DNA of 64,000 bases from Winogradskyella wichelsiae (GTDB lineage Bacteria > Bacteroidota > Bacteroidia > Flavobacteriales > Flavobacteriaceae). Within the stretch, counting starts at the first letter, position 1, and each line of letters begins with the position of its first letter. The notes below the pieces were generated by a model. It was not told the DNA's origin. It ran no database searches and worked only from the letters and a program-made list of their open reading frames with translations. Position numbers and translations under genes: made by a program. Positions 45,191-54,285 of the stretch are shown here, in pieces. The stretch is from assembly GCF_013403925.1 (NCBI RefSeq), contig NZ_JABFDJ010000002.1:771705-835704 (forward strand), written 5' to 3'.

Positions 45191-45979
45191 ATGAGTTTTG
45201 CAAAATGGATTGGTGGTGCTTTAGGATGGTCATTTGGTGGTCCTATAGGTGCTATTATAGGATTAGCTTTAGGTAGTTTTGTTGATAATATAGCAGAAAA
45301 GAATTCTCCATTAATTGGAGATAGACAATCTGGTAAAGAGCGTGATACGTATCGTGAAATGCCAAATTACGGTGATCGTGCATCAAGACCACAAACCCAG
45401 TCTGGTGATTTTGAAGTGAGTCTCTTAATTTTGGCTTCTGTAGTTATAAAAGCAGATGGTAAGCAAGATCAGCGAGAATTAGATTTTGTACGTCAACAAT
45501 TTACCAATATGTATGGTAAGGATAGAGCAAACAAGGCTTTCGAGTTATTTAAACGTATTAATAAACAAGATATTTCTACACGTCAAGTGTGTTTGCAGAT
45601 CAAGCAAATGATGGATCATGCATCTCGTTTGCAATTGCTTCATTTTTTATTCGGAATAGCAAAAGCTGATGGTATTGTTACAGACGATGAATTGAATCAG
45701 ATTTATATGATTACTGGTTATCTAGGAATTAGTAATAGAGATTACCAAAGTATTAAAGCAATGTTTTATAACAGTAGCGATAATGCTTATAAAATTTTAG
45801 AAATAGATAAGTCTGTTTCCGATGCTGAGGTTAAAAAAGCGTACCGTTCTATGGCTAAAAAGTACCATCCAGATCGTCTTGGTCATTTAGGAAAAGAACA
45901 TCAAGAAGGTGCTGAAGCTAAGTTTAGACAGGTGCAAGAAGCTTATGAGCATATTCAAAAAGAACGTGGATTTAAGTAG
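45191..45979 (+). CDS. TerB-DnaJ (DjlA-like) protein
   Basis: 262 residues: a glycine-rich hydrophobic N-terminal segment ([24 protein letters not shown]) that may insert in a membrane as in DjlA, then a TerB-like helical domain (about 75-185, with [14 protein letters not shown] and [16 protein letters not shown]). The last 70 residues form a J domain with the HPD motif (KKYHPDRLG). It probably recruits DnaK to a membrane site. Confidence 0.9.
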   Translation: MSFAKWIGGALGWSFGGPIGAIIGLALGSFVDNIAEKNSPLIGDRQSGKERDTYREMPNYGDRASRPQTQSGDFEVSLLILASVVIKADGKQDQRELDFVRQQFTNMYGKDRANKAFELFKRINKQDISTRQVCLQIKQMMDHASRLQLLHFLFGIAKADGIVTDDELNQIYMITGYLGISNRDYQSIKAMFYNSSDNAYKILEIDKSVSDAEVKKAYRSMAKKYHPDRLGHLGKEHQEGAEAKFRQVQEAYEHIQKERGFK

Positions 45980-46019
45980 GTCTCTTGTTATCGGTGTTAG
46001 GTAGCTATAAATCTAGAAA

Positions 46020-46169
46020 TTAGTCGTTTTGCTCTTTTTCTTTCTGGCGTTTTTCTATGTATTTAAAATAGCGTTGTGTTTTGTACTTGTTGTAAATAAA
46101 AACACACAACACAATAAAGCCTACAATGATTAATCCGTTTTTACCAGTGAAATAGTTAAGTAGTTTCAT
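46020..46169 (-). CDS. 49-residue membrane protein
   Basis: ATG at 46167-46169, stop at 46020-46022. Short polar start, one transmembrane helix (GLIIVGFIVLCVFIYNKY), then a strongly charged coiled tail (RYFKYIEKRQKEKEQND). It lies 82 bases beyond the end of the second permease gene on the same strand, so it may belong to the metal transporter operon. No family is recognised; the layout is convincing for a real small gene. Confidence 0.55.
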   Translation of the reverse strand: MKLLNYFTGKNGLIIVGFIVLCVFIYNKYKTQRYFKYIEKRQKEKEQND

Positions 46170-46251
46170 GATTATTTAAAATATTGAGCTCAGTCGAAAT
46201 TTAGAATTAAATCTTTCATTTTATTTAAAAATAATAGCAAAGATATTTAAT

Positions 46252-47412
46252 TTATCCTCTAAAAAGGAAGAAGTCGTCTTTCATATCTTCAATTTGCGAA
46301 TCCTCATTAGTTATAATATAGTCGATAGCTTTTGAGGTAAATTCATTTCCTTTTTTAGTTAAGGAAACGATGTTTTTCTCTATAAGAATCATATTATTTT
46401 TCTGTGCTAAATCTAAGACGCTTCTCGCTCGAACTTTTTGCCAATTAATATGTTCATAAAGATGATTAACGTGGCGTTCTTCTAGTTCTTCATGATTCTT
46501 TAGATGTAGTAGGAAAGTTAATAAAGATACTTCTGTTCGTTGTTGACGTTCTCTATATATTACCGCTATAATACCTTTTGAAGGTGCAAATAAATAAACC
46601 AATAAGAATACAATACCAAGCATCGTAGTTATTGATCCAGCGATTGACGCATCTAGCCAATGTGCTACCCAATACCCAAATACAGCACTAAATACTCCAA
46701 AGCTTATAGCTAAAGCTAACATTTTCTTTAAATCTGTGGTGAGTAAATAGGCCGAAGCTGCTGGTGCAATCATAAGTGCAACGACCAAAATAGCGCCAAC
46801 GGCATCAAAGGCACCAACTGTAGTTACGGATGATACAGACATTAATCCGTAATGGATAATTGCTGGTGAAAACCCGAGAGAAGCAGACAAGCCAGTATCA
46901 AATGTGCTTACTTTTAATTCTTTAAAAAATAAGATTAATAGTGATATTGTAACGAGTAAAATTGAACCAATTACCCAAAGTGATTTTGGTCCTACATCTG
47001 TACCGCCGATTAATAATCTATCAAAAGGGGCAAAGGCTAATTCACCTAATAAAACGGCATCGACATCTAGGTGTACATCATTAGCGTTTTTTGCAATAAG
47101 AATGACGCCAATACTAAATAATGCAGGAAACACTAAACCAATTGCTGTGTCTTCTTTTACTAAGCCTGTTTTCTGAATATATTCAACTAAGACAACGGTA
47201 ATAATTCCGGTTAAAGCTGCTAAAAGAATAAGTACAGGTGAATTTAAGTCTTGCGTTACAAAGAACCCAATAACAATACCTGGTAATATAGCGTGACTTA
47301 TGGCATCGCTAATCATAGCCATTTTTCTCAGCACTAAAAATGTTCCTGGGATGGCACAAGCAATGGCAACTAAACTTGCTATAAGTTGTATTTCTATTTG
47401 AGCACTATTCAT
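46252..47412 (-). CDS. troD: metal ABC transporter permease with winged-helix tail (TroD-like)
   Basis: 386 residues from the ATG at 47410-47412; an in-frame start 14 codons upstream lies inside the previous gene and has no family likeness. Residues 1-285 are an ABC-3 permease with about eight membrane helices (KMAMISDAISHAILPGIVIGF early, GAFDAVGAILVVALMIAPAA late). Residues about 295-370 add a cytoplasmic domain that reads like a DtxR winged helix (LLTFLLHLKNHEE... ending IVSLTKKGNEFTSKAIDYI). Overlaps the preceding permease gene by 8 bases. Confidence 0.9.
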   Translation of the reverse strand: MNSAQIEIQLIASLVAIACAIPGTFLVLRKMAMISDAISHAILPGIVIGFFVTQDLNSPVLILLAALTGIITVVLVEYIQKTGLVKEDTAIGLVFPALFSIGVILIAKNANDVHLDVDAVLLGELAFAPFDRLLIGGTDVGPKSLWVIGSILLVTISLLILFFKELKVSTFDTGLSASLGFSPAIIHYGLMSVSSVTTVGAFDAVGAILVVALMIAPAASAYLLTTDLKKMLALAISFGVFSAVFGYWVAHWLDASIAGSITTMLGIVFLLVYLFAPSKGIIAVIYRERQQRTEVSLLTFLLHLKNHEELEERHVNHLYEHINWQKVRARSVLDLAQKNNMILIEKNIVSLTKKGNEFTSKAIDYIITNEDSQIEDMKDDFFLFRG

Positions 47413-48532
47413 CTTCTGTCTCTTGTTTAGTGTACAAATTTGCGGCAGTTTCAAAGCCGATTTGTGTTAAGTTCCACATACTTCCGTTACGTTCTACATA
47501 GTTTTTATCTACTAATTTTTGAAGGGTGCTTTTGGTGTAACCTTGAAAATTATTTAAAAGTTTAATCTTATGTGGGTGCGAAATATTATCATGTGTTTCT
47601 GCAATATGATACATAAAGGCTAACGTTTTATGTAATTCTAAATCGCGTCTGTTTTTTAAGACTCTAATTTGCTTGAATAATAAGCCTCTACTTGGTGAAA
47701 ATATAAATGAAAATGCAACAAACACACTTGCTACAAGCACAATGACAGGACCTGTAGATAAATTGTTCTGAGTAGAGCTAATTGCAGTTCCAAAAACCCC
47801 TGAAAACGCGCCAAATATGGCTGCTAAAAACACCATTTTAGCTAAGCTATTAGTCCACTGTCTGGCAGCTGCTGCGGGTGCTAAAAGCATAGCGCTCATT
47901 AGAACAACACCAACCGTTTGTAAGCCTAATACAATAGCTAATACAATAAAGACAGTAATAAGAATATCTATGAATTTGGTATTAAAACCAAGTGTTTTTG
48001 TATAATCAGCATCAAAGAGTAAGAGTTTAAATTCTTTCCAAAAAGTCAGCATTACTATTAAACAAAGTCCGGTGACGATAGCCATCATCCAAACGTCACT
48101 TTCTACTAAAGTTGCTGCTTGCCCAAACAGGTATTTGTCTAAGCCTGCCTGGTTAGCATTGGGTTGTTTTTGAATAAAAGTGAGTAACAACATTCCGAAA
48201 CCAAAAAACACGGATAAAATAAGTCCTAATGCGGTGTCGGATTTTAAATGAGTTTTTGTTACGATACTTTTTATCCAGAAGGTTCCAATAAGTCCACTGA
48301 CAAGTGCACCTACTAAAAGCGTGTTGGTGTCTTTTGCTCCTGTAATTAAAAAAGCAATTGCGATACCAGGTAAGGCAGCATGCGAAATGGCATCACCTAA
48401 TAAACTTTGTTTTCTTAGTACAGCAAAACTCCCTAGCATTCCGGTAATAGCACCTAAAATTGCTGTTCCGAGTGTTATGGTTCTAAGGGTGTAATCTGTA
48501 AAGACTAATTCTATGTATTTTGATATGTCCAT
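47405..48532 (-). CDS. troC: metal ABC transporter permease with winged-helix tail (TroC-like)
   Basis: 375 residues. ABC-3 permease core (RKQSLLGDAISHAALPGIAI, TVGVVLMSAMLLAPAAAARQW) over residues 1-285, then a C-terminal extension of about 90 residues (LHKTLAFMYHIAETHDN, LQKLVDKNYVERNGSMWNLTQIGFETA) with the wing-helix order of DtxR-type repressors. Imports Mn, Zn or Fe with the ATPase and binding protein encoded upstream. 405 bases of repeat-bearing DNA separate it from the ATPase gene. Confidence 0.9.
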   Translation of the reverse strand: MDISKYIELVFTDYTLRTITLGTAILGAITGMLGSFAVLRKQSLLGDAISHAALPGIAIAFLITGAKDTNTLLVGALVSGLIGTFWIKSIVTKTHLKSDTALGLILSVFFGFGMLLLTFIQKQPNANQAGLDKYLFGQAATLVESDVWMMAIVTGLCLIVMLTFWKEFKLLLFDADYTKTLGFNTKFIDILITVFIVLAIVLGLQTVGVVLMSAMLLAPAAAARQWTNSLAKMVFLAAIFGAFSGVFGTAISSTQNNLSTGPVIVLVASVFVAFSFIFSPSRGLLFKQIRVLKNRRDLELHKTLAFMYHIAETHDNISHPHKIKLLNNFQGYTKSTLQKLVDKNYVERNGSMWNLTQIGFETAANLYTKQETEDE

Positions 48533-48937
48533 AATTCCTGCGAAATCAGTAATCTCCCGTTTCGCACTAGTTTACTTTGTTTTGTCATTGCGAGACTTTT
48601 TTAAGTCGTGGCAATCAGTTTCTTTTTTAATTACGTTCATTTTGTCTTGATACAAACTGCGAAGCACATCATGAGCTCCATAAAATTTATATCTGCGAAT
48701 AAACGAACAAATCACAATCAAAATTTGGAAATTGCTAAAGCAACATTCACTTCCGAGATTTCGTACTTAAAGCTTCGCTTTGCATCTTCCTCTCGTCGTT
48801 CATTATTTCTAAATTTTGATTTTTTCCGACTATGTCGAAATTTGGGACTTGTATTTTTACTTTTTTATAGAAGTCCTTTTTTATTGTCTGTATGAGTGAG
48901 CACTACAAACTGCCCACTGAATACTGTCAACTATTTT
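48533..48937. other. intergenic insert inside the metal transporter operon
   Basis: This gap interrupts an otherwise tight four-gene set. It contains a REP-like element (48582-48619) and about 250 bases of atypical sequence with GC-richer words (CTTCCTCTCGTCGTTC, AAGCTTCGCTTTGC) and a short inverted repeat near 48828. One 95-codon plus-strand frame crosses it, with low protein likeness. It looks like inserted repeat DNA. Confidence 0.5.
48582..48619. repeat. REP-like element
   Basis: GTCATTGCGAGACTT, a T-rich centre and AAGTCGTGGCAATCAG form an imperfect palindrome (CATTGC/GCAATC and GACTT/AAGTC). The GTCATTGCGAG...GCAATC pattern recurs in many Bacteroidota genomes. Confidence 0.65.
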
Positions 48938-49672
48938 CTATTCCTGAATACTCACTTGATAATTAATACCATAAGTTTTCGTTAGGTTATCATCATTAAA
49001 AATGTCTTTTACGGGACCTGTAGCAATTTTCTTCACGTTTAAAAAGGTTACCCAATCAAAATATTCGGGTACGGTTTGTAAATCATGATGCACTACAATA
49101 ACTGTTTTTCCTGCTTTTCGTAATTCTTTTAAAATATTGATAATTGCTATTTCGGTAGTCGCATCTACACCTTGAAATGGTTCATCCATAAAATAAATAG
49201 AAGCATTTTGTACCAAAGCACGTGCTAAGAAAATACGTTGTTGTTGACCTCCAGAAAGTTGACTAATTTGTCGGCTTTTAAAAGCTAGCATGCCCACTTT
49301 TTCTAAAGCCTCTAAAGCAGATTTTTTTTCTTTCTGACCAGGGCGTTTTATCCATCCTAAACTTCCGTAAGTTCCCATCATAACGACATCTAAGGCGGTA
49401 GTTGGAAAATCCCAATCTACACTTCCTTTTTGTGGCACATAGGCTACTAGTTTGCGTTGTTTTTCGTACGATTTGCCATAAATAGTTACGCTACCAGCAA
49501 TGGGTTTTAGTATCCCTAATATCGATTTTATAAGTGTTGATTTACCTGCACCATTTGGTCCTACAATGGCCATAAGTACACCTTCAGGAATTTCTAAATC
49601 AATATCCCAAAGTACAGGTTTGTAGTTGTAGGCTACGGTTAAATCGTCAACTTTTACGGCTATTTTATCCAT
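48938..49672 (-). CDS. troB: metal ABC transporter ATPase (TroB-like)
   Basis: 244 residues. Walker [10 protein letters not shown] (about 38-46), Q-loop in [15 protein letters not shown], signature [15 protein letters not shown], Walker [12 protein letters not shown] and the switch His in VVHHDLQ. The [14 protein letters not shown] stretch is typical of Mn/Zn importer ATPases. Start codon overlaps the stop of the binding-protein gene by one base. Confidence 0.96.
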   Translation of the reverse strand: MDKIAVKVDDLTVAYNYKPVLWDIDLEIPEGVLMAIVGPNGAGKSTLIKSILGILKPIAGSVTIYGKSYEKQRKLVAYVPQKGSVDWDFPTTALDVVMMGTYGSLGWIKRPGQKEKKSALEALEKVGMLAFKSRQISQLSGGQQQRIFLARALVQNASIYFMDEPFQGVDATTEIAIINILKELRKAGKTVIVVHHDLQTVPEYFDWVTFLNVKKIATGPVKDIFNDDNLTKTYGINYQVSIQE

Positions 49673-50586
49673 TATTTAAGTGCATTAACAATTGTATTCA
49701 CATTATATTCAAACATTCCAATGTAAGTTCCTTCCACTGTCCCTGTGGTTCCGAGGGCATCGGAATATAACGTTCCACCTATTTTTACATCATGTCCTTT
49801 TGAATTAACGGATGCTTGTAAAGCTTCAATAGTTCGTTTTGGTACTGAGCTTTCTATAAATATAGCTTTAATTTGTTTGTCTATAATAAAGGTAGCTAAT
49901 TTTTGAACATCTTGTACCCCAGCTTCTGTTGCGGTAGAGATGCCTTGCAAACCAACAACTTCAAATCCGTAGGCTTTTCCAAAATAATTAAAGGCATCAT
50001 GTGCAGTAACTAAAACTCTTTTTTCTTTTGGAAGTGTTTCTATCGTTTGTTTTATTGTATTTTGAAGTGCTTCAAGCTTTATGATATAAGCATCTTTATT
50101 TGCTTCATATTTAGCTGCGTTTGTTGGATCTTTTTCAGCTAAAACTGCAGCTGTTTTTTCTGCAAATTGTTCAAAATAATTAATATCGAACCAAACATGA
50201 GGATCATAATTTGAAGCAAAATATTCAGACCCTATAAGTGTTTTCTTATCTAATGCATCTGCAAGTGCTATGGTTGTTTTATTTGAACTTTCCATTTTTT
50301 CAAGTACTTCAACCAATTTACCTTCTAAATGTAAACCGCTGTAAAAGATAATATCTGCATTAACTAATTTAGAAACATCGCCTTCACTGGCTTTGTAAAG
50401 GTGAGGATCTACGCCAGAGCCCATTAATCCTTTTGCATTTACCATATCGCCACCAATATTTTTAACTAAATCGGTAAGCATAGTGGTTGTGGTAACTATA
50501 TTTAGTTTTCCATTATCTTTAGCATTATTGTCTTTACAAGCTGTAAAAATGAGAATGATAGCTAAAAGGGAAATTATTTTTTTCAT
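49672..50586 (-). CDS. troA: metal-binding lipoprotein of the ABC transporter (TroA-like)
   Basis: 304 residues, lipobox FTAC with the lipid Cys near residue 16. Cluster A-I solute-binding fold. Ligand candidates are His in YSGLHLEG, His in DPHVWFD, His in [11 protein letters not shown] and Asp in LYSDALG, i.e. His-His-His-Asp as in TroA rather than the His-His-Glu-Asp of PsaA. There is no His-rich loop as in ZnuA. Binds Mn, Zn or Fe in the periplasm. First gene of the operon. Confidence 0.95.
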   Translation of the reverse strand: MKKIISLLAIILIFTACKDNNAKDNGKLNIVTTTTMLTDLVKNIGGDMVNAKGLMGSGVDPHLYKASEGDVSKLVNADIIFYSGLHLEGKLVEVLEKMESSNKTTIALADALDKKTLIGSEYFASNYDPHVWFDINYFEQFAEKTAAVLAEKDPTNAAKYEANKDAYIIKLEALQNTIKQTIETLPKEKRVLVTAHDAFNYFGKAYGFEVVGLQGISTATEAGVQDVQKLATFIIDKQIKAIFIESSVPKRTIEALQASVNSKGHDVKIGGTLYSDALGTTGTVEGTYIGMFEYNVNTIVNALK

Positions 50587-50670
50587 AGGTCTAAATATTT
50601 ATTACGAATATACTAAATATTGAAATATCTATCGTTAGTTTTAAATTCAATTTTATAAGGAATAGAATTA

Positions 50671-51114
50671 TTAAGATCTGATTTCAGATTTAAGTGTTTT
50701 ATATAGTTGTGTTTGCTTTTTATTATGACCACCCTCTTGTTCTGTAAAATTTAAATAGGCTAGAGCTGCACGACTTAATTCGGATTGTAATATTGTTTTA
50801 TCTGTGTGCTCTGAATTTTTAAAATGTAAGATAAAATAGATCTTTCGTTTTAGCATATTTTCTACCTCTGATAAATTGCCTAACTCTTCGTATGTGTTTA
50901 TAAGGTTGTTACACGAAACAAGATATATTTGAGCAAACGGTATGCCTAGTTCTTTACAGCTTGAAGGATGATTGTTTAGAACTTCAGATCTGTAAATCGC
51001 ATTTTTATAGTCTATTAACGCTTTTTCGAATTGTTTTTCTTCGAATAATTGATTAGAAATCTTTGTTCTTGTTTTCCAATAATTTACAATATGGTTTAGA
51101 CAAATATCGCTCAT
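50671..51114 (-). CDS. TPR-like hypothetical protein
   Basis: 147 residues, soluble, all-helical. Pairs of helices with the TPR rhythm are seen (ISNQLFEEKQFEKALIDYKNA, CNNLINTYEELGNLSEVENML). Four Cys. It lies 84 bases upstream of the metal-binding lipoprotein gene on the same strand and could share its transcript. No function assigned. Confidence 0.65.
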   Translation of the reverse strand: MSDICLNHIVNYWKTRTKISNQLFEEKQFEKALIDYKNAIYRSEVLNNHPSSCKELGIPFAQIYLVSCNNLINTYEELGNLSEVENMLKRKIYFILHFKNSEHTDKTILQSELSRAALAYLNFTEQEGGHNKKQTQLYKTLKSEIRS

Positions 51115-51216
51115 GAGTTTTTATTGTTATAATTCATAGTTAATGAGGTCTTAAAAATTTTCAATAAATTTTAGTAGTAAGTAGAATTATAGGGTTTTAA
51201 TGGTGTTTGTTTAAAA

Positions 51217-51265
51217 GTTAGACGGCTGTACCGCTTTTTAACATGAAATCGCGGTACTGCCTAAC
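51217..51265 (+). promoter_or_regulatory. structured inverted repeat
   Basis: GTTAG...GTACCGC (51217-51234) pairs with GCGGTAC...CTAAC (51251-51265) with a bulge and a 16-base loop. Noticeably GC-richer than its surroundings. It could be the end of the TPR gene's upstream region or a leader for the tiny frame at 51275. Confidence 0.4.
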
Positions 51266-51274
51266 TCTCAGAAT

Positions 51275-51364
51275 ATGAAAAAAATAGTAACTTTTATTAA
51301 GGTTATTATGCCTTTAATGGTTTTAAGTAAAAAACTATTTATGAGATTATTTAAGCATTTTTAA
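51275..51364 (+). CDS. possible 29-residue basic peptide
   Basis: ATG at 51275 opens a short hydrophobic, Lys-rich frame (MKKIVTFIKVIMPLMVLSKK...HF). It lies 9 bases after a GC-rich inverted repeat and overlaps the end of the convergent thioredoxin gene. Only the composition, like that of a membrane-active peptide, speaks for it. Confidence 0.22.
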   Translation: MKKIVTFIKVIMPLMVLSKKLFMRLFKHF

Positions 51365-51817
51365 TAATTGCTTAGAGGTGTAGTAATTGAATACCTTCTG
51401 TTTAATTACAAAATCTCTATTAAAAATTAATGTTGCTGGAAGTGTGAATTCTACACCTTCTCTAGAGGCTAAGAGTAGTGGAAGCTCGTGTATGCCATTA
51501 CGTTTGGTTATGGCTTGTTTATTGGTGAATGTTACGCCATCAAATACAATAGTGTCTAAAGATTCAGCATTCATCTTTACGGCATAATAATCGCTATTCA
51601 TTTTTTTAATAACCGCTTGTTTGGTAAAGACTTCTCTATCTAACTTTTTGCAATAGACACACCATTCTGCATTAAAATAAACAAATACAGGTTTTGGTTC
51701 TTTTTCTACTGCTTTTTCTAGTTCTGTCCATGTTTTCCAATGGATCTCTACATCACTTTGAGATAAGAGGATTTGTGGTATTAGAAATAAGGTTAGCGTA
51801 TAAAAAATGTATTTCAT
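51347..51817 (-). CDS. exported thioredoxin-family protein
   Basis: 156 residues with a signal peptide (IFYTLTLFLIPQILLSQS). The active site is WCVYCKK (YFNAEWCVYCKKLDREVF) near residues 50-60; a cis-Pro follows in FTLPATLIF. Periplasmic thiol-disulfide exchange or reduction. It follows the TonB receptor gene by 12 bases, so it may service that receptor or its metal ligand. Confidence 0.92.
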   Translation of the reverse strand: MKYIFYTLTLFLIPQILLSQSDVEIHWKTWTELEKAVEKEPKPVFVYFNAEWCVYCKKLDREVFTKQAVIKKMNSDYYAVKMNAESLDTIVFDGVTFTNKQAITKRNGIHELPLLLASREGVEFTLPATLIFNRDFVIKQKVFNYYTSKQLLKMLK

Positions 51818-51829
51818 AATGATAAGGTT

Positions 51830-54184
51830 TTAAAAGTCTCCAAACTTAAGACCAATAAAGAAAGTACGTGGTCGGTTAGGTCCGTAAACATAGGTTGAAT
51901 CTCTTCCTGCTCCGGTATCAAAATCACTTTGGTAACTGTCAAAAATATTTTGAACACCTCCACTTAATTCTACGTGAAAATTTTCAATAGGATCAAAATG
52001 GTAGGTTAGTTTTGTAGTCATGTCAAAAAACGATTCTGTATCTATTAGGTCTACAAAACCAGAATCACTAACAACAAGAGGAACAATCATAGAACCAGTA
52101 TAGCTTCCTGTAACGTCTAGTTTAAAAACATCGCTAACTTCCCAGCTAGAAGTTAAGAAACCATAAGTATTTGGTGATCTTACAAATTCATCTAATAAAA
52201 CATCTTGTTCTCCTGGTATAGAACCATCAGATTCAAATAGTAGTTGATCTTCTTTAAATATTGACTTTTGTACGGTTAAACCTGCTTGTAAAAATAAATC
52301 TGAACTTGGTGAAACACTTAGTTCAATATTAGCACCTGTAACATAAGCACCAGAACCATTACGAGTTTCTTCTAAAATAGAGCCGTTAGATAATGGGGTA
52401 CCTGTACTTACAATTGTAAATGGATTTTTTAATGTGGTGTAAAACCCTTCAACCAATAAATTAGTTTGTGTTTTGTTGAAATCCTTTGTGTAATCAAATG
52501 AAGCTGTATAGGCATTTGAAAACTCACTTTCTAGATTGTTAGATAATATAACAAAACGTTGTTCTCCCCCGACAGAAGAGATGTGTAAATCTTCATTAAA
52601 GGCTTGTGGTGCTCTAAATCCTCTAGCATAACCACCTCTGAATTTTAGTTCGTCTGTTAGGTTATATAATAAGGTTAGTCTTGGACTTATTACTGTTTCT
52701 GAAACATCTGAAGAGCTCTCTATGTCTTGAATAGTATAATAGCCATCCACGTTTACATTATCTAAACGTACGCCGATAAGTGCAGAAAATCTCTCTATTG
52801 GTTTCCATTCGTATTGCCCATAAACACCTATGCTATTTACCTTTTGATCTACAAGACGGTTGTAGCCAATAATAGCATCATTAGTGTCATTTAATTGGTA
52901 TTCTATACCCGCTGTTACGATATCATTGTTTTTAAATTCATGATTAAATTTAGCTCCTGCAACAAAAGCTAAATCTTTAGTGTTTCCAAATGCATTATTT
53001 GCAGCGATAGAATCTTCAGCAGTTCTTCCGCCCCCTAATCCACCATAATAGCTTCCTCTATCTGTGTGCTGTAAAGAAGTATAAACACTTAAGGTGTTGG
53101 TGTGGTCATCATTAAAAAGTTCATAATCTAAACCTGTAAAAACGGTATTATGATCAAGTTCTTCTGTAATGTCACTAAATTGAGGTGATAATTCTAATTT
53201 ATTTCCACCACGTCTGTATTCTCTAATGGCAGTAAAATCTAACCCAATTTTACTATTGTCATTTGGTCTTAAAAAAGTTTTTAATCCTAAAGAGTTGTTT
53301 TTTAATTCTGTAATTTCACTAAAACCATCGTTGTTTGCATCGTAGGCGTCACGATCACGAAATATGCCGTAAACGGTAACCCCACTTTTTAAATCTTCAC
53401 TAACAACAGATCCATTAATATTAACGGTACGGTCTGCTGTTTTTCCATCTATTAATCCTAGGTTTGTACTAATTTCCCAGCTATCATTTACAGGTTCTTT
53501 AGTAATCACGTTTATAGTTCCTGCTATGGCATTAGATCCAAAAAGGGCAGAACCACCGCTACGCACAACTTCGACACGGTCTATCATACTAACAGGTATT
53601 TGTTCTAATCCATAAACACCATTTAAAGCGCTAAATACAGGGCGGCTATTGACTAGAATTTGGGTGTATTGCCCTTGTAAACCATTCATACGTACTTGGG
53701 TGAAACCACAATTTTGGCAATTGGTTTCTAATCGTACTCCTGGCTGGTAATTTAAACCATCTGCTAAGGATACAGATTGTGTGGCATTAAAGAGTTTAGG
53801 ACTTAGTACTTTTACAATTACAGGTGCTTCTTTTTTACTAATTCTGTTTCGTGTGGCGCTAACTACAACTTGGTCTAAGCCAAGTACATCTTCAATCATT
53901 TCAAAATTAATGATTTGGTTAACTCCAGGGGTTAAGGTTAATGGTGTTTCTAGTGTTCGGTAACCTTGCGATTTCACTATTAATATAATTTCTCCAGAGG
54001 CAAGGGTTAGGTTATAATCTCCATTTTCATTAGCGTCTGTGCCGTTTGTGCCGTTCTTTACATAAATGCTAGCATAAGGAACAGGGATTCCTTCAATTGT
54101 TACCTGGCCTGAAATTGTGGTTTTGTTATTTTGAGCGGAAACCAAAGTGATCATAAAGAAGCTAATGAGAGTAAAATATTTCAT
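51830..54184 (-). CDS. TonB-dependent receptor, probably for a metal or metal chelate
   Basis: 784 residues. Signal peptide MKYFTLISFFMITLVSAQ; CarboxypepD_reg-like domain (about 22-105); plug (about 120-225) with the Cys pair TNCQNCGFTQVRMNGLQGQ; then a 22-strand barrel ending in FFIGLKFGDF. Gene context (exported thioredoxin downstream, DtxR-family gene divergent) suggests regulated metal uptake. The promoter -7 TAGATTTG (complement of 54228-54235) overlaps a DtxR-like palindrome. Confidence 0.93.
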   Translation of the reverse strand: MKYFTLISFFMITLVSAQNNKTTISGQVTIEGIPVPYASIYVKNGTNGTDANENGDYNLTLASGEIILIVKSQGYRTLETPLTLTPGVNQIINFEMIEDVLGLDQVVVSATRNRISKKEAPVIVKVLSPKLFNATQSVSLADGLNYQPGVRLETNCQNCGFTQVRMNGLQGQYTQILVNSRPVFSALNGVYGLEQIPVSMIDRVEVVRSGGSALFGSNAIAGTINVITKEPVNDSWEISTNLGLIDGKTADRTVNINGSVVSEDLKSGVTVYGIFRDRDAYDANNDGFSEITELKNNSLGLKTFLRPNDNSKIGLDFTAIREYRRGGNKLELSPQFSDITEELDHNTVFTGLDYELFNDDHTNTLSVYTSLQHTDRGSYYGGLGGGRTAEDSIAANNAFGNTKDLAFVAGAKFNHEFKNNDIVTAGIEYQLNDTNDAIIGYNRLVDQKVNSIGVYGQYEWKPIERFSALIGVRLDNVNVDGYYTIQDIESSSDVSETVISPRLTLLYNLTDELKFRGGYARGFRAPQAFNEDLHISSVGGEQRFVILSNNLESEFSNAYTASFDYTKDFNKTQTNLLVEGFYTTLKNPFTIVSTGTPLSNGSILEETRNGSGAYVTGANIELSVSPSSDLFLQAGLTVQKSIFKEDQLLFESDGSIPGEQDVLLDEFVRSPNTYGFLTSSWEVSDVFKLDVTGSYTGSMIVPLVVSDSGFVDLIDTESFFDMTTKLTYHFDPIENFHVELSGGVQNIFDSYQSDFDTGAGRDSTYVYGPNRPRTFFIGLKFGDF

Positions 54185-54221
54185 ATGGTTAAATTATTGT
54201 TTAGACTTGTTTTAATTATAA

Positions 54222-54269
54222 TTTAGGCAAATCTAAAAATATGTTTTTAATAAAAAAAATATATCTTTG
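54222..54269. promoter_or_regulatory. divergent promoters with DtxR-like operator
   Basis: TTTAGGCAAATCTAAA (54222-54237) is an interrupted palindrome resembling DtxR-family boxes. It covers the minus-strand -7 box of the receptor (54228-54235). TATCTTTG at 54262-54269 is the -7 box of the regulator gene. The binding protein is likely the regulator itself. Confidence 0.5.
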
Positions 54270-54285
54270 TATAAATTAAAAACTT

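Noticed and set aside
47413..47454. Upstream start of the second permease
   Set aside because: It lies inside the preceding permease gene, and the residues are not hydrophobic as expected before the first helix.
48608..48895. 95-codon plus-strand frame between the metal transporter genes
   Set aside because: Opposite strand to the operon, crosses repeat-like DNA, and its composition (Ser/Arg/Phe-rich) is not protein-like.
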